Origin: Trichopria drosophilae
Taxonomy: Eukaryota > Arthropoda > Insecta > Hymenoptera > Diapriidae
NCBI GenBank assembly: GCA_030407085.1
Contig: CM059582.1
Coordinates: 210,334,001-210,398,000, forward strand
Direction: 5' to 3'
Length of the DNA stretch: 64,000 nucleotides
Shown: positions 24,155-33,953 of the stretch, piece after piece
Position numbering within the stretch: the first letter of the stretch is position 1
Layout: every line of letters starts with the position of its first letter
Notes under the pieces: generated by a model
What the model was told of the DNA's origin: nothing
Database searches by the model: none
The model's input: only the letters and a program-made list of their open reading frames with translations
Translations under genes and position numbers: made by a program

Positions 24155-24735
24155 TAAAATCCCCAGGAAATTTGTGAAATTGCTACCGCACTTGTAAATT
24201 TACATAGGCGGATAGTAATTTTACATAGCTTGAAATACCAGGTTAAAATTTACAACAGCGTTGTAAAATTAGAGTTTTCTGGTTGAAATTAACAAGCGCT
24301 TGGCCGGGAGGATAAGCGGCATTTATTATTTTATTATTACCATCAGTTTCAAATCTTGCAATTAAACTTGGCAACTTTAATTTTGTTCAACTCGATCTTT
24401 TCCTATTTGATTCAGTCTCGTTGCGCTTTGAGTCTCTTTAGCACTTTTGCTACTGCGAGCGTAAATTTACAATCTGGAGTTGAATTTTTCTTTATAAAAT
24501 ACAATTCTGAAAATAGTAAAATTACTGCTCTCAGAATAGGTAATTTTTAAGACCCAGTCTGGGAATAGCAATTCTACAACTTTTGTGTAATGTTACTATT
24601 GCACTGGTAAAATACCTAGCCAAATAGGGATATTACATTTTTCAGAGTTGTGATTTTACACTGCTGCTAGTAAAACCGTGGTTTAATTTTACAAATCCCT
24701 AGTGATTTTAGAAAGGGATTTTTTACAGTGTGGTA
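24155..24735. repeat. Nested non-autonomous elements with GTAAAA-rich ends
   Basis: The left end (TGGTAGTAAAATCCCCAGG, overlapping 24149) and the right end (AGAAAGGGATTTTTTACAGTGT) are imperfect inverted ends. Internal copies of GTAAAAT/ATTTTAC strings are frequent. Within it, GGCCGGGAGGATAAGCGGCAT (about 24301-24321) is repeated in reverse complement at about 25067-25087. Confidence 0.5.
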
Positions 24736-26016
24736 TAATTTAAACTAAAATACATACTTGTATATATTGATTACATATACATGCCTACAACTTGTTTTTG
24801 TGCAGAGTTTAGAAGATGTAATCAACTCCAAAAGGACAGTTTATTTTAGAGACATACAAGGGTACCAACAGCCCGAGTGATAAAAATAGAAATGCATTAT
24901 CTGAATGTATCATTACACACGAATTGAAATTTGATGTCAACAAACGGTAAGCTATTATATTCAACTTTCTACAGGAAATCAAGTGTTTAAATGCAATATA
25001 AAACAGTAATAAAATTTTCTTCACACCGGGAGGAAAGCAGCAACTTTCCTCCCGCAAGCGGAAGGAAAGATGCCGCTTATCCTCCCGGCCATAAAGAAAA
25101 ATCGTATACTTCCCTCGAGAAGTAAATAAGAATGTCTCGGGCTGCGTGTAATTTTTACCCGAGGTGAAGCCGAGGGTGAAAAACATGTAGTCTAAGGCAT
25201 TCTTTATTTTACCTCCCTCGTTGAGTAATATACTATATGTACCTATCATTTCTTTTAGAGTTACTCGAGAGCGGATTCAATATCAGAGATTGTAAAACTC
25301 TTTCCATCAGAGCATCCAGTACGTATATCCAAAACATATTTCCTAATTTATAAAAAGAAATTCACTCTTATTGTGCCTACTGGATAAATTCTTGGCAATC
25401 TGATGATGCCACTTAGCTTCACCACTAGGTCGTCTCCAAGGCGTAGGAAAAATATTACCTTATCAAATATTCACACTTTTCCATTTTTCGGAATGACTAT
25501 ATCCACGTACATACTATTTGACTATTTCCCATATTATACTTGACAAAGAGAGGGTTTTGTTTTGAGATTAGGTTAGAGCGAATCAGTGGGGCCTTAATGC
25601 GGGAGCTACATTCATGGATTTAGACTCAGCCTTCATTTTTACCCATATAAACTAACGGGTTTTAATAATAATATTCGTCACTCGCGAATCGTCAGTTATA
25701 CGGAACGTATTGTTACCTTGTTCGCATTTCTTTTCGAACGTCTGTGACGCCTTTTATCCTGTTCGACCGTTTCAAGACGTTCCCGGGTTTTTTCGTCGTC
25801 GAGCAAGATGTGGATTTGTTCGTTGATCCCTAGAGATTAATATTCCTAGAAAAAACGTTTTAAAATTAGTATAATTTTCGTGTAATTTATTCATTTGCAA
25901 CACTGTTGTCTGAATTCTCCATGGCACTTTGTGGTTATGTTTCCTTTGGTGTATTTGTGTTGATATTTGTACTATTATAATTACATTTTCTAACGCTATT
26001 ATTGTTTTAATTTAAA
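24736..26016. other. Repeat-rich stretch without supported genes
   Basis: 25028-25053 is a perfect hairpin (GGGAGGAAAG…CTTTCCTCCC). 25067-25087 is the inverted partner of 24301-24321. 25140-25220 is a CCGAGG-type foldback. The long minus frame across 24809-25249 runs through these palindromes and is not taken as a gene. 25690-25830 has a short GC-richer patch of unknown meaning. Confidence 0.45.
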
Positions 26017-26261
26017 TTACATATATATTTGATATGCTTTGTGAATATAATGATGCATATCCCTAACGAATAATAGGAACATGGCGTATTGAAACTGATA
26101 CAGAAAGGGAGAAGACGCAAAATTTGTGAACACTAAATAAAAACTAGGTTTCAAACTGCTTCGGCGTCCCTTAATAACGTTAATTACTTTCTCGGAACCA
26201 ACTTTTGAATAAATTGTTTTTATATGTCTGGTTCTTTTGGACATTTGTTTTTCTTTACCTG
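26017..26261 (-). pseudogene. Fragment of the ankyrin locus: upstream block only (copy 2)
   Basis: 26239-26261 repeats the CAG-GTAAAGAAAAACAAATGTCC block of copies 1 and 3. The frame that follows from the ATG (75 codons) resembles the MSK frame of copy 1 in its first ~40 residues and then diverges. No ankyrin repeats follow downstream on this strand. It is therefore a partial duplicate or a copy that lost its ankyrin part. Confidence 0.5.
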
Positions 26262-27219
26262 GGAATTCATTTCTGGGCCTTAAGAATATCCACTCGGGTT
26301 GTCATTATTTTCCGAGATTTCACATTTTGTAGTTAAGGCGGTAGATATGGTTAAGAAATAACAGCAGATTTCGACAAAAACATTACTAAACGCTAATGTG
26401 AATATAAAGTTAATTCCGTAAAAATGTTGAGTAATTTGGATACCCCAGTGTTGAGAAATTATGAAAAACATTTTGTGCCTATTATCATGGTGTCTCATGT
26501 AAAATGCGAGATTTACACAGAATTAAAAAACAGATTTACTCAAAATTAATGTCGATTAAAGAAAAATATAGTCATTTTTAAAAAACTGTAATACTTTGAG
26601 TCTTGTATAAAAAATGTAATAATGTGTACTTGAAAGAAATGTATTTTCATGTAAATAGTTATCAGACAATCATTTTTGTTGGTAAATACGACAACGATAA
26701 ATCTAAAAACTATTTTTAAGGTTCTACATACTGAAATCTAAGTAAAATGTCAGTACCTCCAGTATGTCTTTTTTTCGAAATTTTAAAATCAATTAGTTTT
26801 TCATATAAATAATATTCTTCTTTTCCGTATATATTTTTCTTAAGTGAAAACAATTTTTTTTTTTTCAAAATAATATTTTTTGGTAAACGGAGTTAAATGG
26901 GTGGTTTAATAAAGTACAAATCTTGTAACTTTTCGACCTATGTTTTGATCCTCTTCAGAATTTATTTTATTTTTTTTTTTAAATTAGTATATTGTATAAT
27001 CGAGTAACATATCCCTGAGTTGGTCTGCTATTGAATGTTTATAGAGCCCAAGCAGCAAAGGAAGAAATTTTGACCAGTGTTAGGTCAGATTGTCTTATTT
27101 CGATTAAAAATAACTAGATTTCGACCTTCAAATATGCCTTAGAAGTAAAAATATATTTAAAGTCTTGGATTGGCATAATATTACCAAATTACGACTTAAA
27201 AATTACTTCATAGTAATAT
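26262..27219. other. AT-rich intergenic DNA; possible transposon terminus at 27047
   Basis: CCCAAGCAGCAAA at 27047-27059 matches the reverse complement of 48284-48296, suggesting an end of a shared element. Nothing else was recognised. Confidence 0.35.
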
Positions 27220-27943
27220 TACTTCGACCCAGACTAAGTCTGGTCGAAGTATTGAATTTGGTCACTTCGGGCATAAAAATTACCATATAGTTTTTCATCA
27301 AATGTCGACGTTTCAGACCCTAAGGAACCCAAATCAACAATAAAAAAATTTGTGTTCGTGATCTTGTACGTACGTACGTCCGTACGTCCGAATGTCCCGT
27401 TTTTTTGTCTCGCGATAACTCGCGAACGGATAAGCGTATTGACATAAATTTTTTTTTAAAAACACGGATCTTGGCATAACTTAGATCTGGTTAGATTTTG
27501 GGGCAGATCCACCCGTTCATTACGAAAAAAAATTAGCCCCAATTAAATTTCTTCGCAGTTTTTTGCATTTATTTTGAAAAATACAAATTTTATTAAGGTT
27601 GTATGCATTTTCTTCCTAAAGTCAACGATAATGCCATAAAAACTGGTTTGAAATGTTTATGACTATTGTCTGAAAAAGTATTGATTTTGGTCACCTCGGC
27701 AAAAAAATTACCCTATTATTTTTCATCAAATTTCGACGTTTCGACCCCCTACCCCCAGGGGTAGTCTTTGCCAGCCCCTCGGGCGCGGTGACCACCTACG
27801 GGCGCATAAGTTCTTTTACGCCCTTGATACGAAAATGACTATTTCGATATATCTAAAAGATGTCTTACAGTATCTAAAAGATATCCGATAGAGATCTTTT
27901 CGACACTTTCAAGATATCTTTAACGAATTATATATATATATAT
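27220..27943. repeat. Left part of older repeat (copy A), interrupted by the LTR element
   Basis: It begins with the palindrome CTTCGACCCAGACTAAG/CTGGTCGAAG (27220-27247), which also starts copy B at about 42929. 27311-27318 (TTTCAGAC) is the unoccupied site that in copy B carries the hAT-like insertion. 27520-27943 is the reverse complement of 45262-44798 in copy B. It also holds an ACGTACGTACGTCCGTACG run near 27367. The copy continues at 37436 on the other side of the retrotransposon. Confidence 0.8.
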
Positions 27944-28906
27944 TGTGACGTATTTTTCGAGTACGCACAATATGCGGCTTGGTGCCGAATTTAAATTTCT
28001 TTTCGGCCGTTTACCGTCCGGATTACGGACTTTGGCGTTTCCCAGGGGGGAAACGCCGCGCCAGGTAAGCGGCCTCACTCGGCTGGCTCAATAATCCCGG
28101 TGAGCAAGATCTCGACCCAGAGGGGGTCGTCCTTGCCTCCTTCCGCGCCTGAAATCGCGAAAACCTAAGGGCGGCTCCCGCACTCCGCCTCGCACAGCTA
28201 CGGAAATGTTGGGGACAAGGAACACGCGGGACACAAATTTATATTAGGAGATTAATATAGAATTATTAACTTTTATTGTATAAAAAGGATATAGTGGGCT
28301 CAAGGCCCGATACAAATTCAAATGTTGGCTCAGGGCCGACTTACATTTCTGTCGCGGTCGGCAACCCCTTTGCCTCGTCGCTCGCTCGCTCGTTCCTCCG
28401 GGAAAATCCGGGCTCGCTTGGACGACTGTCCCCGGTACGGGTCCTCGGGTCCGTCCTGGATGGGCACCTCGTGCCTCGTCTCGGGGCTTGATGCTCCCCT
28501 CGATCCTTTCTCGCGACTCGACTAACTAACCCGATTCTACTCGGACGACTCTCGACTCGACTTCTCGGACGACTCTCCTTGACGATGCCCGATTATATCA
28601 ACGCAACTCGACTACTTCGACGCTACTCGACTGACTTAGGCGAACTCGACTACCTCGACGTAACTCGGACAACTCCTTCAGGACAACTTCTCTATTCGAC
28701 TCTCCTCGGCGAACTGCCGGTCTGGACTCGACCGGTCGCTCCGCTCGCTTCCGGAGTCCACCGAGCGCCCCCAATCGGCGACGCTCGGGCTGGTTCGGGG
28801 CCGTTCCTGCAATACTAGACCGTAACGAATATGCTCGACGATTCGAAACGTCCGCACATCCACGACGGCGAACGTAATAGGTCCGCCGGCGTAACGCCCC
28901 GTTACA
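27944..28906 (-). repeat. 3' LTR of the Gypsy element
   Basis: It has the same 963-bp sequence as the 5' LTR with five substitutions. On the minus strand a TATA-like TTTTTATACAATAAAAG lies at about 28267-28283 and contains AATAAA, so promoter and polyadenylation signals would overlap here. Confidence 0.95.
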
Positions 28907-28908
28907 AA

Positions 28909-28920
28909 CCCCCCTCTTTT
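28909..28920 (-). promoter_or_regulatory. Polypurine tract for plus-strand priming
   Basis: On the minus strand AAAAGAGGGGGG lies two bases before the 3' LTR, the position and composition expected of a retrotransposon polypurine tract. Confidence 0.85.
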
Positions 28921-29091
28921 GCCGAAACTCCGGGGGAGTTTCGTCGCAGGGTCACCTGCAGAATCGCCGCGCGATACCGGTTCGGACCATACGTCGCTGT
29001 CGCTTCATGCGTTAACTCCTCATCTCCTGAATTACTTACCCCCGAAGGGCTGGGAAGGGAGCAGGGCTCAACCTTCCCACTACGCGGAGGA

Positions 29092-30309
29092 TTACTCCTC
29101 CCCGGCGCCGGGCTGCTGGGCCGCGGTGACCACCATCTGCTGCAATGATGGTAATAGGCCGCTCAGGTGACGAGCCCATTGTAGGGCATCGCCCTCTCCA
29201 ACCCTTCCCGCGACGAAGGCGGCCGCCTCCGGGCATAGTTGCCCCAATAATCGGGCCAGCTCCATGGCCTGTTGAAGCCGGTTGCCGCCTGGTTCGGCCC
29301 TCTCTTCGGCCCTCTCTCCGGCACTCTCCTCGGCCCTCTCTTCGGCCCTCTCTTCGACCCCGGATCCTTCCGGGGCTATCTGTGGTAGGGGCTCGTCGAC
29401 CCGATCCTCGACGGCCCGTTCTTCGGGCTCGGGGCCCCCGTTGGGTCGGTCCCTCACCCGCTCCTCCTCCGGTGGCTGTAGATTCGCCTCTTCGTCGGCC
29501 CCCGATTGGTGGGACCTCGCCGGCTCCTGGTGGAAGACGATGTCCTCCTCTTGCACCCGGCGATGGCTGGTCCGCTGGCGACGCGGTCTAGGGGGGGGGG
29601 GGGTAGCCTCTTCCTCCTCGGTCCCCGACCGACTACGGGCTCTTCTCGCTCCGCGCGCCATCCAAGCGCGGTATCCCTCGGCGCATCTGGGGCATCCTTC
29701 CACGGAATTCCCGGACCGTCCGCAATTCACGCAGAACGACCGGGTCTTCGGTACCGGACACCTTCTCCATAGGTGCCGGCCGATCCAACAATTGAAGCAT
29801 CGACCGAGCGGTGGGTCTCGGTCGATGTCGTTGGTCATATAGGGGAGGTCCCCAAATAGGACACCTCGTCTTACCGGGGGAGCCTGGGGCGGCCGTCCCC
29901 GCGGCAACCGCTGGATCGGGAGGTAATCTCCCGTCTCATCCCTCCTCCTCGGAGGAGGAGGGGGCATTGCTAGCCCCGGGTCCTCATCTGAGGACACTTC
30001 ATCTGCCCACGCCAGGGGTGCGGCTGGCACCTCTTCTCCCTCCTGGTCCGATTCGTGGAGGGCGATGGCACTGACGTCGTGCGCCAGGACGAATTCGGCC
30101 TCCGACTCTGAGGGGCTCGCTCGTGCGGCGGGTGAGGGTGACCGCGGCGCTGGCACTATGGGCCCTTCTCTGTCGGGGCCATGCACGGGTGGAGCCCACT
30201 CCCCTTGGTAGGGGGGGCGTCTCACCCGGCCTAAGTGACGACAAGATCGATACCTGCAACAGAAACCAAAAAAATTAGATCTCGACGCGCCGAGACCCAC
30301 GAGGTGCAA
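29092..30309 (-). CDS. ORF3 of the Gypsy element: zinc-knuckle protein of unknown role
   Basis: A 405-codon frame follows pol where many errantiviruses carry env. There is no signal peptide, transmembrane segment or glycoprotein feature. Instead it has an acidic, proline-rich N-terminal half, a perfect CCHC knuckle (CFNCWIGRHLWRRC, residues 171-184), a second knuckle with Asn in the His position (residues 193-206), an Arg-rich stretch, a Glu-Arg-Ala repeat tract and a Leu-rich C-terminus. The first 18 codons overlap the end of pol and contain a splice acceptor (30254), so the ATG at 30309 is probably not used. The knuckle pair resembles the one in gag ORF2, suggesting a duplicated nucleocapsid-like module. 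A role in RNA or partner binding is inferred, not shown. Confidence 0.8.
   Translation of the reverse strand: MHLVGLGASRSNFFGFCCRYRSCRHLGRVRRPPYQGEWAPPVHGPDREGPIVPAPRSPSPAARASPSESEAEFVLAHDVSAIALHESDQEGEEVPAAPLAWADEVSSDEDPGLAMPPPPPRRRDETGDYLPIQRLPRGRPPQAPPVRRGVLFGDLPYMTNDIDRDPPLGRCFNCWIGRHLWRRCPVPKTRSFCVNCGRSGNSVEGCPRCAEGYRAWMARGARRARSRSGTEEEEATPPPPRPRRQRTSHRRVQEEDIVFHQEPARSHQSGADEEANLQPPEEERVRDRPNGGPEPEERAVEDRVDEPLPQIAPEGSGVEERAEERAEESAGERAEERAEPGGNRLQQAMELARLLGQLCPEAAAFVAGRVGEGDALQWARHLSGLLPSLQQMVVTAAQQPGAGEE
30254..30275 (-). promoter_or_regulatory. Splice acceptor in front of ORF3
   Basis: The minus strand reads TTTTTTTGGTTTCTGTTGCAG ending at 30254 (AG = 30255-30254), a near-ideal pyrimidine tract plus CAG. 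It starts just after the pol stop codon. The next base, G at 30253, is the third position of an ORF3 codon, so the acceptor is compatible with a donor that leaves two bases, such as the one at 33952. Confidence 0.7.
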
Positions 30310-33073
30310 CGTACCGCTTCAATTCAGACACGTGTGTCTTGGTTACCTTCCGACCCCTCCCTCCCTCTAACTCGTACACGATCGGAGAGATAACGCGGAC
30401 GATACGGAACGGCCCCTCGTAACGCGGCGCGAGTTTCGCGGCGAACCGATCTACTCCCGACGACAGAACGTGACTTCTTCGCAAAACTAAATCGCCTACA
30501 TTGTATTGAATGTCACGTCTGCCACGGTTGTAACTACGACGCTGGCGCTCGCACGCTCGGTCTTGATACCGACGCACTAGGTCTCGGAGGGCGCTTAACC
30601 GCTTCATGCGGTCGGTCCAGTCTTCTGGCTCGATACGCAGGATAGGGGCCTTCCCCTCCAATCTTCGCCGTAAACTCTTGACCGGCACGGGCTGACGGCC
30701 GAAATTCAAAAAGGCTGGTGACACCTTGGTGCTGTCGTGGACGGCGGTATTTATCGCACACCTGAATTCGGGCAAGTGCAAGTCCCAATCCCGGTGATCA
30801 GCTCCGACGAACGTCCGAATCATCGTCTTAAGCGTTCGGTTCGTTCTCTCCACCGGGTTAGCCTGAGGATGGTACGGCGGGGTAGTTGTCGCCCGTACGC
30901 CATACCCATGGAGCATCTTGTCCATGACATCGTTCCTGAACTCCCTACCGTTGTCGGTGAGCAAGTACTCCGGAGTTTCCCATCGGAACAGGACGAGATC
31001 CTCAAAGGCTCGCGCGATATTTTTGCCATCGGCCGTCCTTAACGCCTTCAGTTCCACCCACCGTGTGAACATGTCGGTGAACACCAAGACATACCGATTT
31101 TGTCCACGGCTGGGCGGAAATGGGCCCATGATATCGGCGGATACAACCGACCACGGTTTCTCGACCACTCGTTGTCCCATGAGCCCGGGTGGGCCGCTGT
31201 GCGATGCTTTCTGCATCTGACATGCGCGGCATCCGCGCACGTACTGAAGTACATCGTAACGCATTCCGGGCCAGTAATACTCCACCGCCAGTCGACAATA
31301 TGTCTTCTCCACGCCATAATGTCCGGAGTGGGCCTCTTCATGGGCGCTTCCTAGTGCCTCTTCTCGTAAGCCTACTGGTAGCACTAGTTTCCAGCGGTTC
31401 TCTCCGCCTGTCACCGGATCCAATAACGGATCCAACCGCGCATGGTACAACGTACCGTTCTCGGTTTTCCACTCTGGGAACCGCTCAGGGTGATCCTCGA
31501 CCAATTTCCTCCTCCGTTCGTACCAGTCATCCTTCTCGGAGGCAATTCTCATGGCACAAACGTCTTCCTCGACTCTCCGGGAAAGAGCATCCGGGACATG
31601 GTGCAATGCTCCTTTCCTGTGCCGGATCGTGAGGTTCCAGCCTTGCAACTCCAAGGCCCACCTCGCGAGCCGCCCCGTCGGATCTCGCAAGTTATGGAGC
31701 CACCTCAGACTACTATGGTCTGTGATGACCTCGAACGGGTATCCTTCCAAGTATGCCCGGAGCTTCTTCACGCCCCACACCACCGCCAGACACTCCTTCT
31801 CCGTTGTCGAATAGTTCTTCTCGGCGGCAGTGAGGGTGCGACTTAGATACACTATCGGGTGTTCTCCGTCATCCTGCGCTTGCGTTAATACGGCGCCGAG
31901 TGCATAGTCGCTCGCGTCCGTTTGTAACGCGAACGGGCGGCTGAAATCGGGCCGTCCTAGCACTGGAGCCTCCGTCAGTGCTGTCTTGAGCGACTCGAAC
32001 GCCTCCTCCTGTTCTTCGCCCCACTCCCACGGCTGGTCCTTCCTCGTTAGCTTCGTGAGGGGCAATCGCTTCTCCGCCAGATTCGGAATGAATCGCGCAT
32101 ACCACCCCACCATACCGAGGAATCGTCGCACTTGCTTTAGCGTCCGGGGTGGGGGGTATTCCAATACGGGGCGGATTTTCTCCTCGTCGGGCCGTAATCC
32201 TTCCCGATCGACTCGGTAGCCGAGATATACGGCACTGGTACAGCAGAACTCGCTTTTCTCGCGGTTGATCTGCAGACCAGCCCTCAGAATGGTCTCCAGG
32301 ACCTTACGCACCCAGCTGAGGTGGTCCTCGAACGACTCGTTCACGACTATGATGTCGTCGAGATACACGAATACGTGCGGTTCGAATTCTGGACCGAACA
32401 ACGAATCTAACGTGGTCGCGACGCGAAAGGAAACCTGCTCGGTCCGATTTCCCACGTCGACGACCAACGGTAGCTGTCCAGTTATCCTCGCCGTATGGCC
32501 GGTGGCACTTCGCATTGCTCCCTGCAGGGGCAGAATGCGATCGCGATGCATGTCGGCAATTCTCGGTCCGACAAATGACCGCGTTGCGCCCGTATCGCAA
32601 AGCCCTCGGGCTTTGACTCCGGCGATGACCAGGTCGAAATACAACCTCCGGTCCTTGCTGTCTCTTCCGGCAGCGGCCTCCTCTTCTTCGTTGACGGAAC
32701 TCGTATTCGTTGGCGCCGGCGGGATGCCCCATTTTTCCTCTATATATCGGAGTACCTCCCTCTCCGGGCATATTTCCGCTCCTCTCTGGGGCGCGCACTC
32801 GTTCTCCATCTGGAACGTGACGGCGAGTCGGGTGGGGAGAACTCGTTCCCCGATCCGCGCGGCTCGTTTCCCGAGTCCCTCGCTCCTGCTTCCATGCATT
32901 CGTTGCATTCTCGTCGAATCACTCCGACTCGACCACACCCGTAACACTGCCGGGGCTTCGGGCATTCGCGCGCGAAATGGCCCGTCCCGCCACAGGTATA
33001 GCACGTTCGCTCTCTTGGTGCTCTCATCGGCTCCCCCCTCCTTGGACGAAATGTGTCGGGGAGGACCGGGCAT
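30275..33073 (-). CDS. pol: Gypsy pol: protease, partial RT, RNase H, integrase
   Basis: This 932-codon frame overlaps gag ORF2 by 334 nt in the -1 frame, so frameshifted expression is likely; no clear slippery heptamer was found. Protease: LCDTGATRSFVG with DTGA at residues 160-163. Reverse transcriptase: the YLDD box is at 237-240 and the later palm/thumb follows. The fingers and first palm motif are missing, because protease sequence (to about residue 223) runs straight into the segment before YLDD. RNase H: TDASDYALGAVL near 385. Integrase: HHCC zinc site at 578-618 and a D,D35E triad at D647, D707 and E742, followed by a GPY/F-type tail. The element therefore should not make active RT by itself. 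The missing part amounts to roughly 200 residues compared with typical Ty3/Gypsy pol. Confidence 0.92.
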   Translation of the reverse strand: MPGPPRHISSKEGGADESTKRANVLYLWRDGPFRARMPEAPAVLRVWSSRSDSTRMQRMHGSRSEGLGKRAARIGERVLPTRLAVTFQMENECAPQRGAEICPEREVLRYIEEKWGIPPAPTNTSSVNEEEEAAAGRDSKDRRLYFDLVIAGVKARGLCDTGATRSFVGPRIADMHRDRILPLQGAMRSATGHTARITGQLPLVVDVGNRTEQVSFRVATTLDSLFGPEFEPHVFVYLDDIIVVNESFEDHLSWVRKVLETILRAGLQINREKSEFCCTSAVYLGYRVDREGLRPDEEKIRPVLEYPPPRTLKQVRRFLGMVGWYARFIPNLAEKRLPLTKLTRKDQPWEWGEEQEEAFESLKTALTEAPVLGRPDFSRPFALQTDASDYALGAVLTQAQDDGEHPIVYLSRTLTAAEKNYSTTEKECLAVVWGVKKLRAYLEGYPFEVITDHSSLRWLHNLRDPTGRLARWALELQGWNLTIRHRKGALHHVPDALSRRVEEDVCAMRIASEKDDWYERRRKLVEDHPERFPEWKTENGTLYHARLDPLLDPVTGGENRWKLVLPVGLREEALGSAHEEAHSGHYGVEKTYCRLAVEYYWPGMRYDVLQYVRGCRACQMQKASHSGPPGLMGQRVVEKPWSVVSADIMGPFPPSRGQNRYVLVFTDMFTRWVELKALRTADGKNIARAFEDLVLFRWETPEYLLTDNGREFRNDVMDKMLHGYGVRATTTPPYHPQANPVERTNRTLKTMIRTFVGADHRDWDLHLPEFRCAINTAVHDSTKVSPAFLNFGRQPVPVKSLRRRLEGKAPILRIEPEDWTDRMKRLSALRDLVRRYQDRACERQRRSYNRGRRDIQYNVGDLVLRRSHVLSSGVDRFAAKLAPRYEGPFRIVRVISPIVYELEGGRGRKVTKTHVSELKRYVAPRGSRRVEI

Positions 33074-33948
33074 CTTTCAAGAGGCGGCTCAACGGGTCGA
33101 CGTGGTCTTCTTCTTCTCTCTCCTCCTGGTGACGATGGCGGCGTCGTCGCGTTGGGCTCGCCCGACCGGACCGTCTGAGTCTGGGCGACTTTGGTTGACC
33201 TTGGTCGCGGTCCAACCGGCTGTTTGATCGGCACAGCCTCCGATCGGCGCCGGGGTTCGGTCGCGGCCACTTCTTCGGAGTTCCTACTTTTTCGGCCTCC
33301 TCGCCGTTTCCTCCGTTCGGAGTTCTCGTTGCGACGAGCTCTTCGTCCGGTACTGCCGGATGACGTTTCAGACGCCGTATCCGACACGATCCTGCCAGCT
33401 GCGACTCTCGAATTTCGCATCACTGGCCTCGTCAGCATTTCTCGTCGCTGATTCGATACTTGTTGGCGATAACGAAGATCCCAACGCTTCTCCTCTGCAA
33501 TCTCCCGAGTTGCGGTGAAAAGTGCGTCGAAAGTAACACTCCTTTTCACCGTCTCAGATTTTCGACAGTCCGGTCGTAGATTCCGGATGGTCATCCGCAC
33601 CTGGTATGCCTCTGGTGGCGATACCTTCATCCTCCTGAATTTGCGTCGCATCTCTTCGATGAAGTCTTCGGTGACTTCCGTCGGACCCTGCAGACGCTCG
33701 TGGATCTTTAAAAGGACATCGGTGTCGTCCTTCTCTTCAGCAAATCTCCTTTTCAGCTGCCGCTCGAAGGTCCTCCACGTGCGTAGGACGGTGGGCTCAT
33801 CTCGCGCCCATTGCTTGGCTTTTCCGTCCAGCAACCCCGGCATTATCCTCAGGACGTCCTCTTCGTCGAGCTCGAGGCAGTCCACGCACTCGTTGAGGCT
33901 GGTCAGGAACTCCTCGACGTTGGGGTCCAACCCCCCTCCGAATTTCAC
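32740..33948 (-). CDS. gag: Gypsy gag, capsid and nucleocapsid part (ORF2)
   Basis: A frame of about 400 codons reads in the same phase as ORF1 but is separated from it by a TGA (33951-33949). It has no ATG at its start. Residues 1-155 match the Ty3/Gypsy retrotransposon gag (capsid) pattern with W-x3-F…L-x2-RF and a later DFI-x-EM segment. A basic, Ser/Arg-rich linker follows, then a CCHC knuckle (CYTCGGTGHFAREC, 316-329) and a degenerate second knuckle with Val for His (335-348). Capsid would package the RNA and the knuckles bind it. Translation would need readthrough of the TGA, an upstream copy without it, or internal initiation. Alternatively this copy is simply mutated. Confidence 0.85.
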   Translation of the reverse strand: MKFGGGLDPNVEEFLTSLNECVDCLELDEEDVLRIMPGLLDGKAKQWARDEPTVLRTWRTFERQLKRRFAEEKDDTDVLLKIHERLQGPTEVTEDFIEEMRRKFRRMKVSPPEAYQVRMTIRNLRPDCRKSETVKRSVTFDALFTATREIAEEKRWDLRYRQQVSNQRREMLTRPVMRNSRVAAGRIVSDTASETSSGSTGRRARRNENSERRKRRGGRKSRNSEEVAATEPRRRSEAVPIKQPVGPRPRSTKVAQTQTVRSGEPNATTPPSSPGGERRRRPRRPVEPPLERCPVLPDTFRPRRGEPMRAPRERTCYTCGGTGHFARECPKPRQCYGCGRVGVIRRECNECMEAGARDSGNEPRGSGNEFSPPDSPSRSRWRTSARPREERKYARRGRYSDI

Positions 33949-33953
33949 TCACC
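33947..33953 (-). promoter_or_regulatory. Splice donor overlapping the gag TGA stop
   Basis: The minus strand reads TCATG|GTGAGTG with GT at 33952-33951, a strong donor. The TGA that ends ORF1 (33951-33949) lies inside the donor hexamer, so splicing here would remove the stop. The exon before it ends after two bases of a Trp codon, and the acceptor at 30254 supplies a G, so the junction would keep the frame into ORF3. The intron would be 33952-30254, about 3.7 kb, covering ORF2 and pol. Confidence 0.65.

Noticed and set aside
24809..25249. 146-codon minus-strand frame, the longest outside recognised transposons and IR genes
   Set aside because: It runs through palindromic MITE sequence (hairpin 25028-25053 and the inverted partner of 24301-24321), has no domain, and its composition follows the repeats.
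27366..27392. ACGT-rich short tandem run, considered as a CRISPR-like or satellite array
   Set aside because: Only a few imperfect 4-8-bp units without spacers; a simple microsatellite within the older repeat.
28276..28863. Short frames inside the LTRs (repeated at 36805-37452)
   Set aside because: They are identical in both LTRs because the LTRs are copies; LTRs are non-coding and no motif is present.
29145..29842. Long plus-strand frames opposite Gypsy ORF3
   Set aside because: They are shadows of a GC-rich coding strand with strong codon-position bias; they lack starts, motifs and homology signals.
33020..33045. G-run (AGGAGGGGGGAGCC on the minus strand) as a -1 frameshift site between gag and pol
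   Set aside because: The codon phase does not fit a slippery heptamer, so the frameshift site remains unidentified.
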